Below, piece after piece: positions 23,556 through 33,233 of a DNA stretch of 64,000 bases. A program made the position numbers and the translations under genes. The first letter of the stretch is position 1. Each line of letters begins with the position of its first letter. Source of the stretch: Dactylorhiza incarnata (lineage: Eukaryota > Streptophyta > Magnoliopsida > Asparagales > Orchidaceae); assembly GCA_033032865.1 (NCBI GenBank), contig JAWHQI010000170.1:2477001-2541000 (forward strand). Reading direction: 5' to 3'. The notes under the pieces were generated by a model. The model was not told the origin of the DNA. It worked only from the letters and a program-made list of their open reading frames with translations, and did no database searches.

Positions 23556-23825
23556 CTATAAGAAATGATAGCGGTAGGACCGGAAGACCATGGGGGCCGT
23601 GTTCGTAAGGAAGCAGATGCGGTGATCATGACGATGTGGGGGAGGCAAGCCCGCAGGGGACACCATATTGTCGTTGAACTCCTGTAAAAGGAAGTCGAGG
23701 TCTGTGTGCTCAGTGTCGTCGGCCTGCACCAAAAAGGATCGCCACGAAGCGACCGCTAAGCAACCTTGCCAGACCATCTTACTGGAGTTTGTCGGGCCGT
23801 ACCAATTGTGGTGGATGGGTACCAT
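23556..23825 (-). pseudogene. Ty3/Gypsy protease-RT linker fragment, inverted copy
   Basis: A 90-codon minus-strand frame reads FLVQADDTEHTDLDFLLQEF, then a GLPPPHRHDH and YRYHFL stretch, typical of the region just before Ty3/Gypsy RT. The same segment occurs on the + strand at about 23970-24165, so the two form an inverted repeat with a spacer of about 200 bp. Only this piece is present in minus orientation. Confidence 0.7.
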
Positions 23826-24446
23826 TCACACGTGGATTTTTTGGTAATTTCCCTTGGGGCTTTGAGGCTGTCTTAGGGGTCCGGTCGTTGCGCACCTTGG
23901 GGCCCCTGATGTGGGATTTTGACAACCTCATGATGACTTGGGGACGCGACCCCAGTAAGACGGTCTGACAGGGTTGCTCAGCGGTCGCTTCGTGAAGATC
24001 CTTTTTGGTGCAGGCCCATGATACCGAGACACGAGCCTCGACTTCCTTTTATAGGAGTTCAACGACACTATGGTTTCCCCTACGTTCTTACTTACCCCAC
24101 GCCGACATGATCACCGCATTCGCCTAATTCCGAACACGGCTCCCGTGGTCGTCCAACCCTACCGCTACCCTTTGTTGCAGTAGGAAGAAATTGAGCTTCA
24201 ATGCAACGCCATGCTGCAACAATGAATTATTCGTCACAGTGTCTCCCCTTTCTCATCACCGATCCTCTTAGTTCATAAGAATGATGTCACATGACAATTC
24301 TATTTGGACTACTGCGAGCTGAATGCGCGGATGGTTAAAGACAATTTTTTCATTTCCGTGGTTGAAAAGCTAATTGACGAGTTGCTTGACGCACGTTACT
24401 TCTCCAAGATGGACTTATGCTCGGGGTACCACCAGATGCGCATTGC

Positions 24447-25104
24447 TAGGCATGTTAACGGTTAGGTTTTAGGCAAAACCAAACTGAATAGTCTTGGTTT
24501 TTGCACACCCCAAACCAAAACGAACTGAAACCGATCGGTTCGGTTTAGTTCTTTCGGTTTGTTTTTTAAACATTGATTCAGTTTAGTTCTTTCGGTTTGT
24601 TTTTTAAACATCGGTTCGGTTTTCCGACATACTAAATGACAAATACAAGCAAAACCGAACCGTTTACATGCCTAAAATATATTCTATTGAGACATCCTTA
24701 TCAATTTAATTGTGATGAACCTATCTATTAATATTTAATTTATATTTTTTTACTCACAAACAGATAGAATCACATAAGCATAAAATTAATGAGACAACAA
24801 CAAAACTATCAAGATAAGATATATAAGATACTCAAATCTCATTGAATCCTACTCATCTTGTAGGTGACTAACACACTCAGCACACCCTTTTCACGGATCA
24901 CGGGATCAGTCACGGACTCACAAGTCAAGACAGACGCGAATTACAAAACATTTGAAGCATGGTTTGTCGGTTCAGTTCCATCGGTTTACCGAAGGTGTAA
25001 ATTGAAATCGAATCGGTTCAGTTTTCACTCCCCGGAAACCGAACCGGTCGGTTTGGTTCGGTTAGCTCGGTTTGGGCGGTTTCGTTTTTTTGTGCACACC
25101 CCTA
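24447..25104. mobile_element. Non-autonomous hAT-like element in Ty3 RT
   Basis: Splits the Ty3 RT frame exactly between HQMRIA and the following HD-like codons. Its ends are related inverted repeats: TAGGCATGTTAACGG on the left, and on the right the reverse complement of TAGGGGTGTGCAC. Flanking octamers CGCATTGC (24439-24446) and CGCATGAC (25105-25112) match at 6 of 8 bases, which fits an old 8-bp hAT target duplication. The terminal 150 bp on each side is filled with CGGTTCGGTTT-type motifs in both orientations. There is no transposase. Confidence 0.75.
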
Positions 25105-25358
25105 CGCATGACCTGTTCGACATGGAGAAAATTGCTTTCCGGACTCATCATGACCACTTCGAGTTCATCGTGTTGCCATTCGGGCTCACCAATGCATCGT
25201 CCACATTCCAAGCACTAATAAATGAGGTATTCCATGATCTGTTGCACACTACTTGCGTTATTATGTACTTGTTTTCTTTGACTACATTTTGGTATACAAC
25301 AAGACATGAGAGTCCCACCTGGAACATCTGTGCGCCGTCCTCTAGCTCATCCATGATC

Positions 25359-26096
25359 TGTAACACCCCGGTCTACTGTGGGTGTGCTACAGGTCTGCAG
25401 ACCAGTGACCCCAATCCCTCTCCACGAATCTGATTGGCCGCAACAACTAATTCCAATGATGGGTTGTTGAGGCCGGGGCTTGAACCCCAGACCTCCTAGA
25501 TAAGGGTGTGCTCAATTGGTGATGAAGACCAGTTTAGAGCTCCCTTATCTAGGAGGTCTGGGGTTCAAGCCCCGACCTCAACAACCCGCCATTGGAATTA
25601 GCGGCTGCGGCCAATCAGATCCGTTGAGAGGTGATACGACCGAGGCTCGGGGTCGCCTCAGTGCGTTACCCACCCGGGCGCACCGGGGTCCAACCGGCCG
25701 TATCAGGGTCCGTGGCCCCTACACCCCAACCGCTCTCGACACCCATTATTCATGCCTCGACACCCATTATTCATGCCGCGGGTTGTTGGGGCCAGGATTC
25801 GATCCCTCCCCCTTGAGGAGTGGAGATTTCATCCACCCTCACCAACTGAGCTGGTGAAATCTCCACTCCTCAAGGGGGAGGGATCGAATCCTGGCCCAAA
25901 CAACCCGCGACATGAATAATGGGTGTCGAGATGAGTTGGGGTGTAGGGGCCTCGAATCCTGATACGACCGGTTGGACCCCGGTGCGCCCGGGTGGGTAAC
26001 GCACTGAGGCGACCCCGAGCCTCGGTCGTATCAAGAGGGGTTGGGGTCACTGGTCTGCATACCTGTAGTGCACCCACAGTAGACTGGGGTGTTACA
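25359..26096. mobile_element. 738-bp fold-back element with tRNA-like boxes
   Basis: Ends TGTAACACC and GGTGTTACA form long inverted repeats (about 60 bp, 25359-25420 against 26035-26096), flanked by a perfect 5-bp duplication TGATC (25354-25358 and 26097-26101). Inside are two hairpins, one at about 25441-25605 and a larger one at about 25628-26034 with arms near 200 bp. Each hairpin holds tRNA-like A and B boxes: GCTCAATTGGTGATG with GGGTTCAAGCCCC (+ strand, from about 25510), and AGCTCAGTTGGTGAG with GGATCGAATCC (minus strand, loop and left arm of the second). TG...CA ends and a 5-bp duplication resemble an LTR insertion, and the boxes resemble SINE heads. It interrupts the Ty3 RT. Confidence 0.8.
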
Positions 26097-28000
26097 TGAT
26101 CGTAAGTTGTTTTTGAAACGGGCAAAATGCTCATTTGAGACCAACATGGTTGCATACTTGGGTCACATCGTAGACAGTACTGGGGTCTCTGCCGACCCGC
26201 TAAGAATCGAGGAGTGACCACATGGTCGATTTCCCATTGCCCACGCTAGCTCCGTGGCTTTCTGGGCCTCACAGGCTACCGTCGTCGTTCCATCTAGGGT
26301 TACAACTTGATTGCGGTGCCTTTGCTAGCCTTGTTGAAGAAGCATTCCTTCTCCTGGGGGCACACCGCTACGATCGCCTTCAAAGCCCTTTAGCATGCGT
26401 TGGTGACTGCGCACCCGTGCTTCATCTACCCGATTTTACCCAGGAGTTCCAGGTCAAGTGCGATTTCTCCTGGCAGGGGTGTTGAGCATTGCTCCTGCAG
26501 GGGGACATCCAATTGCCGACTTCAATAGAATGATGCCCCTCCATCACCAGAAGCTTCCCGCTTACGAACAATAGTTGATTGACTTGGCTAAGGCTGTTCA
26601 GCACTGATGACCGTACCATGGCGGTGGATATTCTCGATTTGCACAGATCACTTCAGTTTGAAGTACCTCCTGGATTGCCTCAGTATCGCACCTCAACAAC
26701 GTTGGATCAACAAGCTGCTGGGTTATGATTTTCAGGTCAAGTATAAGGTGGGTGCCTTGAACCATGCGATAAATGCACTTTCACGTCGTGACCTTCAGGG
26801 CGAGACTCTCTTTGCCATCTCTCAGCCCACCTATATTGTTCTCACTTGACTTTGGTAGAAGGGCCATGATTCCCCAGCCCTCCTTGAGCTCCTCCACTGA
26901 ATCAAGGAGTGACGACTTCCCCTTGTTTAGTCTCGAAGAATGACCTCATTGTGTACAAAGGGAGGATCTATCTACTAGCCACATCCCCCTAGATCCCCAA
27001 CATACTTGCCAGTACCCATGGAGCAACCCATGAAGGAGTTCATAAGACCCTTTGATGCATTCAAGCGGAGTTCTTTTGGCACGACCTCAAGTGTAGCGTG
27101 CATGAATTCATTACCACATATTTGGCATGCCAGCATAGCAAGACGAATTACCTACTTCAAGCAGGCCTCCTTCAACCCCTTCCCTTGCTAACGCAAATTT
27201 GGGTTGACATATCTATGGATTTTATCAAGGGATTGTCACATCGAGAGGGAGATCCATCCTCTTCATGCTGGGGGATCGATTCTCCAAGTGGGCACACTTC
27301 TTCGCTATGAGTCTTCCTCTTACCACGACAGGTGTCACTCGTAGCTTCTTTCATCAAGTGTACCGTTACCGGGACATGATCTTTACTTCTCATTTCTGGC
27401 AGGAGATGTTCGCGTTTTGCGGCACCAAGCTCGTCCTTTCCTTTGCTTATAATCCGTAGGCAGACGGGCAGACCGAGGTGGTCAATCAAACAATTGAGAT
27501 GTATGTTCATTGTATCACAGGGGATCTCCCCAAGGACTTGGCACGCTGGCTTCCGTGGGTTGAGTACTGTTACAACACGCCATATCATACAACTCTCCAG
27601 ACCTCTCCCTTTTTCTCAATTACGACAGGGATCCTCCTCGCTTACTCACGATGGCGGCTCGTCTAGCTCATCAGCCGTGGACATGGACTTACAGACCCGT
27701 GATTAGATTCTCAACCTCGCTTGTGAATGCCTTCTTCAGACACAGGTACACATGAAGGCTACCTACAACCGGGGTTGCCGAGAGCTGTTCTTTGCACCCG
27801 GGGAGTGGCTAAAATGCCGACCATACCTCCAGACATCCGCCTCCAAGAGCCCATACCACAAGTTGGGCCCAAATTTTTATGGGCCATTTGAAGTCTTGCA
27901 ACGGATTGGAGACGTGGCATACAGTCTCCAACTTCCGTCTGATGCCCGAATTCACAACGTCTTCTATGTGTCTTAGTTAAAGTCGTTCATCAGAGCTCCT

Positions 28001-28938
28001 CCTCCAACACCCTTTGTCCAACTTCCGCCACAACTGAATGACAAGTTTGAGGACATGCTTGATTTCGACGAGGGAGGGGATGTTGCGGATCGACATTGGG
28101 GTGTCACATACCAGCGTCGTGCGAAACCGCGCAATGATTAGTTCTGCGTCGCTCTTATTTTTATTTTGTATTTTTATATTGTCGCATTTTATTTTTGCCT
28201 TACATGATGTTAAGCCTAGTGAGGGGGCAGTTTTTGAACTATTGGTTTTGAACTTGGGCTACCCAAATATATGCGGGCTGCAGGGATCAGTGAAGGCATG
28301 AAAAGTTTAGTCCAAAATTCTCTACCTCTCCTCCCCCCTCCCCCCCTCTCTCTTCCTCACCGTGCCATAGCCACTCCCCCTCTCTCGCAGGGCGCAAGAT
28401 GCCCCCGCGTCTCCTCGTTGTTCAGAGGATTGACTCCCTCCTCCTACTCCGGACATCCCCGTCATCGTTATAGGTTCTTGAGTCTCCAAGAAGGGAAACT
28501 CCAACCTCCTCCAAGATTTCTACCTCGCCTGGTCTCGAACTAGGTCTCAAACGGGGTCAATATCAGATGACTAGATGAGCCAATAAATCATTCTTCAGAA
28601 ATTGTAATTATACGAGAGCCTATCCTAATGTCCTAAGTTATTAAGGAGCAGTCAATGTATCAAAGGGTACATCCTGAGAGTAGACATAATAATATACAAG
28701 GAGATTGTGGTTACCTAGTTTGGAAGATGGTGGGAGAAAGCTTTAGCCGATGGTGATGAGTGAAAGTAGAGTTGAAAGGTAAGTTCATCTAGGGTGGGAA
28801 GAGAAAATATTAGGGACCTAACCTCTAAACTCTTCTCCTTTCGCTTCAATCATGCGACTGATATTTCTTCTCTTTATGTGTGATTTGAACTAGGGAAGGG
28901 ACCTACAACTAGAATAACAGTGCAAGAAGAGACTGCAT
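28001..28938. other. Intronic stretch after the Ty3 relic, nothing recognised
   Basis: Contains a short leftover of the Ty3 3' region to about 28140 and a pyrimidine-rich tract at 28315-28385. Open frames are short and show no family motif. Confidence 0.45.
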
Positions 28939-29821
28939 TGTTGAGTTGGTTTGATCTTTCAAACCCATGCGTATCATGCTTCCACCTACCGGCTGCCGAT
29001 GTTGACTCTCCAAGCCGCCCATGTGTTTCACATGCAAGGAAACTTCTAGGAAAGTGGCCAAGGCAAATGAAATGTCTATGTAAAGGGTTGGGTTATGGCT
29101 TGGATAGACACACCAAAAGCCAAATCAAAGAGAGGTAAAACCTTGAAGAGGCTGCCGATGTTGACTCTCCAAGCCGCCCATGTGTTTCACATGCAAGGAA
29201 ACTTCTAGGAAAGTGGCCAAGGCAAATGAAATGTCTATATAAAGGGTTGGGTTATGGCTTGGATAGACACACCAAAAGCCAAATCAAAGAGAGGTAAAAC
29301 CTTGAAGAGGAGAGTGGTAATGCACGGTCGAAGGAGAAGGTGGTCGTCGACATCCGATTGCGGGCTGCATCGACATCGAAGAGCGAAAACGTGCGGGCAA
29401 CGACAAGGCATTATATTCGCAGGCTGCGGCAAGGTGCGCAGTGCTCGATGGTTGCATGCTCGTAGGTGGTGGTGGTTGTGCACAACTGGTGACGCTGGCG
29501 GGCTGCATGTTCGCGACAAGGTTAAGTCTGACTTGGATCTCTTCTCGGTGGTGGTGGCGGCGGTTGGTCGTCTGACGACGACGAATGTTCGTTCTGGTAC
29601 GAATCTTGTGTGTCCGTTTTTCGGATTGCAGTCAAGTTCATATTACTCCTGCGGATTTTCGTAGTCCGTTCTTCTGCAGTATATTTTCGGACGTGTATCT
29701 CTTAATTTGAGTACTTATTAATTTTATTGCGATAATAAAATTATGCAAATTACGTATTTTCTTGTGACTCTGTATTTAGTTGTTCCTGGGGATTGCGCTT
29801 CCGCTATCGGAAATCCAAACA
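28939..29821 (+). repeat. Copia-D 5' LTR with internal 159-bp duplication
   Basis: 883 bp. A 159-bp segment beginning GCTGCCGATGTTGACTCTCC is present twice in tandem (28992-29150 and 29151-29309), differing by few bases. The 3' LTR has it once, which accounts for almost the whole LTR length difference. Confidence 0.88.
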
Positions 29822-29972
29822 AGTGGTATCAGAGGTAGATTGTGTATGCAACTGATTGGACATTTGGGGAGGGAAAGATTTGACTGTGGTGGTGAACAAC
29901 TAGGTTCTCTTCCCATCTTTTCAAATTCGATCTTGAATTAATCAGATCTCCTAGTCATACCGGAAGGCAACT

Positions 29973-30803
29973 ATGGCATGGAAGGATGCGACTTTGGCTC
30001 GGTACTTGGTGGAGAAGTTCGATGACAACGGAAATTTTAGTCTGTGGCAGATTCACGTCAAATATATGCTAGTTGAGCAGGGGCTGTTGCGAGTTTTGCG
30101 GGGACGAGAAAAATTGGCTATTGAAGTGAAGGATGAAGAGTGAATTGACTTGGATGAGCGTGCCACTAGCGCCATCAGGATGTGCGTTGACGACAAGGTG
30201 CTCTTTAGCATTGGCGTCGAGGAGTCTGCAATCAAGCTTTGGGAAAAGCTTGAAAAATTGTATTTGGCCAAGTCATTGACCACAAGGTTGTTGTTGAAAC
30301 AACGATTGTATGAACTGAAGATGCAGGAGACTGGTAACCTGCAGGAGCACTTTAATGTGTTCAACGGCCTTCTAAATCAATTGCATGTCGTTGGTGCGAA
30401 GGTGGAGGAAGAAGATAAGACCCTATTACTTCTTATCTCGCTCCCGCCGTCCTTTAAACACATGGTGACCACGCTCCTGTATGAGAAGGATACAGTGGGG
30501 CTAGAGGAGGTCACATCGGCATTACTGCCCAGTCAGATGCTGAAGGACCCCACTCCTGGGGGTGAGCATATTTTGGCGGTAGATGAACAGGGGAGAGCAT
30601 TCGACAGTGGATCGAGAGGTGCACGGGCTCGGTCGGTGTCGAAGAAGGGAGTTATTTGTTACCGCTGTAGACAGAGCGATCACATTAGGAGAAATTGTCC
30701 GCAGCGTGCGCAGAGTTCTGGAGACGTCCAGAATGCGGGTATGGTGACGCTAGATCTGGGAGTGGAGAGTGATGATCTTTATACCATCACTGAGAGTCAT
30801 GAC
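29973..30803 (+). pseudogene. Copia-D gag (5' part)
   Basis: The ATG at 29973 opens the UBN2-type Copia gag (MAWKDATLARYLVEKFDDNG, then NFSLWQIHVKYMLVEQGLLR). An in-frame TGA at 30141-30143 (codon 57) breaks it, after which the same frame resumes (TSAIRMCVDDKVLF, LWEKLEKLYLAKSLTTRLLL, QRLYELKM, LPPSFKHMVTTLLY) to the zinc knuckle CYRCRQSDHIRRNC near 30660-30700. The frame reaches the insertion of element E at 30804 within TITESHD and resumes at 39303. Confidence 0.85.
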
Positions 30804-31131
30804 TGTACAACCCCGATATTCGTCGAGTACCCTCAAGGGCTCCTTGGAACAAGGGAGAGCATCGACCCACACAGGAAGAGAGGTAGAGGCAGGGGGCGAG
30901 AGGGGGAGGGGCGAGCCCCCCTCTCGCCCCCGCCCCCAACATCAAGGGGGGCGAGAGGAGGAGGGGCAAGCCCCCCTCTCGCCCCCGCACCCAAGTAGGG
31001 GGCGAGCTCCTCTCACCCCCACGCTTAGTAAGGAAGCAGGACCTCACCATGAGGGGTGTCTAAATGCACCCCAGCGAGACCTCACCAGGAGGGATGTCTA
31101 AATGCACCCCGACGTGGGGGGGGGGGGGGGG

Positions 31132-32665
31132 ACTGGGAGGGCCGGGAGGCCTCCGGCTCGCCCAGAGACCTGTGGGGGCGAGCTGGGAGGGCCGGGAGGC
31201 CTCCAGCTCTCCCAGAGACCTGTGGGGGCGAGCTGGGAGGGACGGGAGGCCTCCGGCTCGCCCAGAGACCTGTGGGGGCGAGCTGGGAGGGCCGGGAGGC
31301 CTCCGGCTCGCCCAGAGACCTGTGGGGGCGAGCTGGGAGGGCCGGGAGGCCTCCGGCTCGCCCAGAGACCTGTGGGGGCGAGCTGGGAGGGTCGGGAGGC
31401 CTCCGGCTCGCCCAGAGACCTGTGGGGGCGAGCTGGGAGGGCCGGGAAGCCTCCGGCTCGCCCAGAGACCTGTGGGGGCGAGCTGGGAGGGCCGGGAGGC
31501 CTCCGGCTCGCCCAGAGACCTGTGGGGGCGAGCTGGGAGGGCCGGGAGGCCTCCGGCTCGCCCAGAGACCTGTGGGGGCGAGCTGGGAGGGCGGGAGGCC
31601 TCCGGCTCGCCCGGAGACCTGTGGGGGCGAGCTGGGAGGGCCGGGAAGCCTCCGGCTCGCCCAGAGACCTGTGGGGGCGAGCTGGGAGGGCCGGGAGGCC
31701 TCCGGCTCGCCCAGAGACCTGTGGGGGCGAGCTGGGAGGGCCGGGAGGCCTCCGGCTCGCCCAGAGACCTGTGGGGGCGAGCTGGGAGGGCCGGGAGGCC
31801 TCCGGCTCGCCCAGAGACCTGTGGGGGCGAGCTGGGAGGGCCGGGAGGCCTCCGGCTCGCCCAGAGACCTGTGGGGGCGAGCTGGGAGGGCCGGGAGGCC
31901 TCCAGCTCGCCCGGAGACCTGTGGGGGCGAGCTGGGAGGGCCGGGAGGCCTCCGGCTCGCCCAGAGACCTGTGGGGGCGAGCTGGGAGGGCCGGGAGGCC
32001 TCCGGCTCGCCCAGAGACCTGTGGGGGCGAGCTGGGAGGGCCGGGAGGCCTCCGGCTCGCCCGGAGACCTGTGGGGGCGAGCTGGGAGGGCCGGGAGGCC
32101 TCCGGCTCGCCCAGAGACCTGTGGGGGCGAGCTGGGAGGGCCGGGAGGCCTCCGGCTCGCCCAGAGACCTGTGGGGGCGAGCTGGGAGGGCCGGGAGGCC
32201 TCCGGCTCGCCCAGAGACCTGTGGGGGCGAGCTGGGAGGGCCGGGAGGCCTCCGGCTCGCCCAAAGACCTGTGGGGGCGAGCTGGGAGGGCCGGGAGGCC
32301 TCCGGCTCGCCCAGAGACCTGTGGGGGCGAGCTAGGAGGGCCGGGAGGCCTCCGGCTCGCCCAGAGACCTGTGGGGGCGAGCTGGGAGGGCCGGGAGGCC
32401 TCCAGCTCGCCCGGAGACCTGTGGGGGCGAGCTGGGAGGGCCGCGAGGCCTCCGGCTCGCGCAGAGACCTGTGGGGGCGAGCTGGGAGGGCCGGGAGGCC
32501 TCCGGCTCGCCCAGAGACTTGTGGGGGCGAGCTGGGAGGGCCGGGAGGCCTCTGGCTCGCCCAGAGACTTGTGGGGGCGAGCTGGGAGGGCCGGGAGGCC
32601 CCCGGCTTGCCCAGAGCCTTGTGGTGGCGAGCCGGGGAGCCCGGGAGGCCTCAGGCTCGCCCAGC
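31132..32665 (+). repeat. 50-bp G-rich tandem array, about 31 units (5' LTR of E)
   Basis: Period of 50 bp. A unit reads GAGACCTGTGGGGGCGAGCT, then GGGAGGGCCGGGAGGCCTCC, then GGCTCGCCCA. Units differ by scattered single bases, and one has a one-base deletion (near 31591). Each unit holds four G runs in GGGGGCGAGCTGGGAGGG plus CCGGG, the pattern of an intramolecular G-quadruplex, and complementary GGGCGAGC/GCTCGCCC arms. As the typical unit has no stop triplet in any + frame, all three + frames are long and open. This is a composition effect and not evidence for a protein. Confidence 0.95.
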
Positions 32666-32850
32666 TCCAAGTCGGATAGGCGGTCTGCGTTTAGCGCCCA
32701 AGAGTAGCGGGATTTGGCTATTCGCAGTCCAGTTTTGGTTATTCGCAGTCCAAGAGCAACGGGATTTGGCTATCTGCAGCCCAGTCCAAGGGTATTTTGG
32801 TAATCTAGCATTCTAGTTTTCGGCTATTTGCAGCCCAACTTCAGAAATCC

Positions 32851-32860
32851 TATAAATAGG
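32851..32860 (+). promoter_or_regulatory. TATA box of element E 5' LTR
   Basis: TATAAATAGG about 190 bp after the array end, in the expected place for the LTR promoter, followed by TC-rich sequence. The 3' LTR has the same sequence at 38976-38985. Confidence 0.6.
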
Positions 32861-33233
32861 ACCAAGGGGGCACCATTTGGAGGGGATCTCAGGCTAGGCT
32901 AGCTCTCTCCTCTCTCTCCCTCCCCAAGAAGTCTCTCTGTAGAGGGTGAGGAGAGGCTCCAGTGGTGCCCAAGCTTAGTAGCGGCTTGGGAGGGGAAGTT
33001 CCAAGGGGACTTCCGGGTATGTGGCGGGACCTCCCCACTAAGCCCTTGGTCCGTTTCCAAATCTAAGTGCTCTCGCCTAGAGAGTTGGCTCGAGGGAAGT
33101 AGGTGTGAGACCACCCCTTTTTGGGACCCCGAACTCCACAGAGACCAAGTCTTGTTCGCAAGATTTCGGTTTCAACATTTTGGTGCGGTGAGCGTGGAGA
33201 GTGGTCAGCACAGAAGTTCTTGAGCCAAATCTC

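Larger units (their letters stand above)
23970..28000 (+). pseudogene. Decayed Ty3/Gypsy pol, interrupted by two insertions
   Basis: Plus-strand pieces give, in order: a linker (23970-24165); RT (LDYCELNARMVKDNFFISVV and DARYFSKMDLCSGYHQMRIA, to 24446; then [20 protein letters not shown] from 25113); RT/RNase H boundary (KLFLKRAKCSFE and AYLGHIVDSTGVSADPLRIE, 26102-26215); RNase H (DHFSLKYLLD, 26630); integrase (QADGQTEVVNQTIEMY-like sequence near 27460-27500, RWLPWVEYCYNTPYHT near 27550); and the integrase tail (HKLGPNFYGPFEVLQRIGDV, then HNVFYVS near 27870-27975). Stops and frameshifts are frequent. A 658-bp hAT-like element and a 738-bp fold-back element interrupt it. No LTRs were seen. 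Confidence 0.82.
30804..33177 (+). repeat. Element E 5' LTR
   Basis: Order: unique start, GC-rich inverted repeats of GGGGGCGAG type (30893-31010), a short duplicated TAAATGCACCCC unit, a run of 16 G at 31116-31131, the 50-bp array, then about 510 bp of unique sequence with the likely TATA box TATAAATAGG (32851-32860), and a tail rich in TCTCTCTC. Confidence 0.9.

Noticed and set aside
25359..26096. Functional tRNA genes
   Set aside because: A- and B-box-like motifs exist but no complete cloverleaf, anticodon arm or acceptor stem could be built. They fit SINE-like heads better.
31056..32816. Three long overlapping + strand frames (423-586 codons) and a minus frame over the 50-bp array, and the same set at 37235-38941
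   Set aside because: The 50-bp unit has no stop triplet on the + strand and 50 is not a multiple of 3, so every + frame is open and each is a shifted copy of the others. There is no known domain, and they lie in an LTR. Repeat artefact.
33201..33233. Earlier start for the element E polyprotein
   Set aside because: The first in-frame codon at 33201 is GTG. The first ATG is at 33234, which is the expected start for a plant mRNA.
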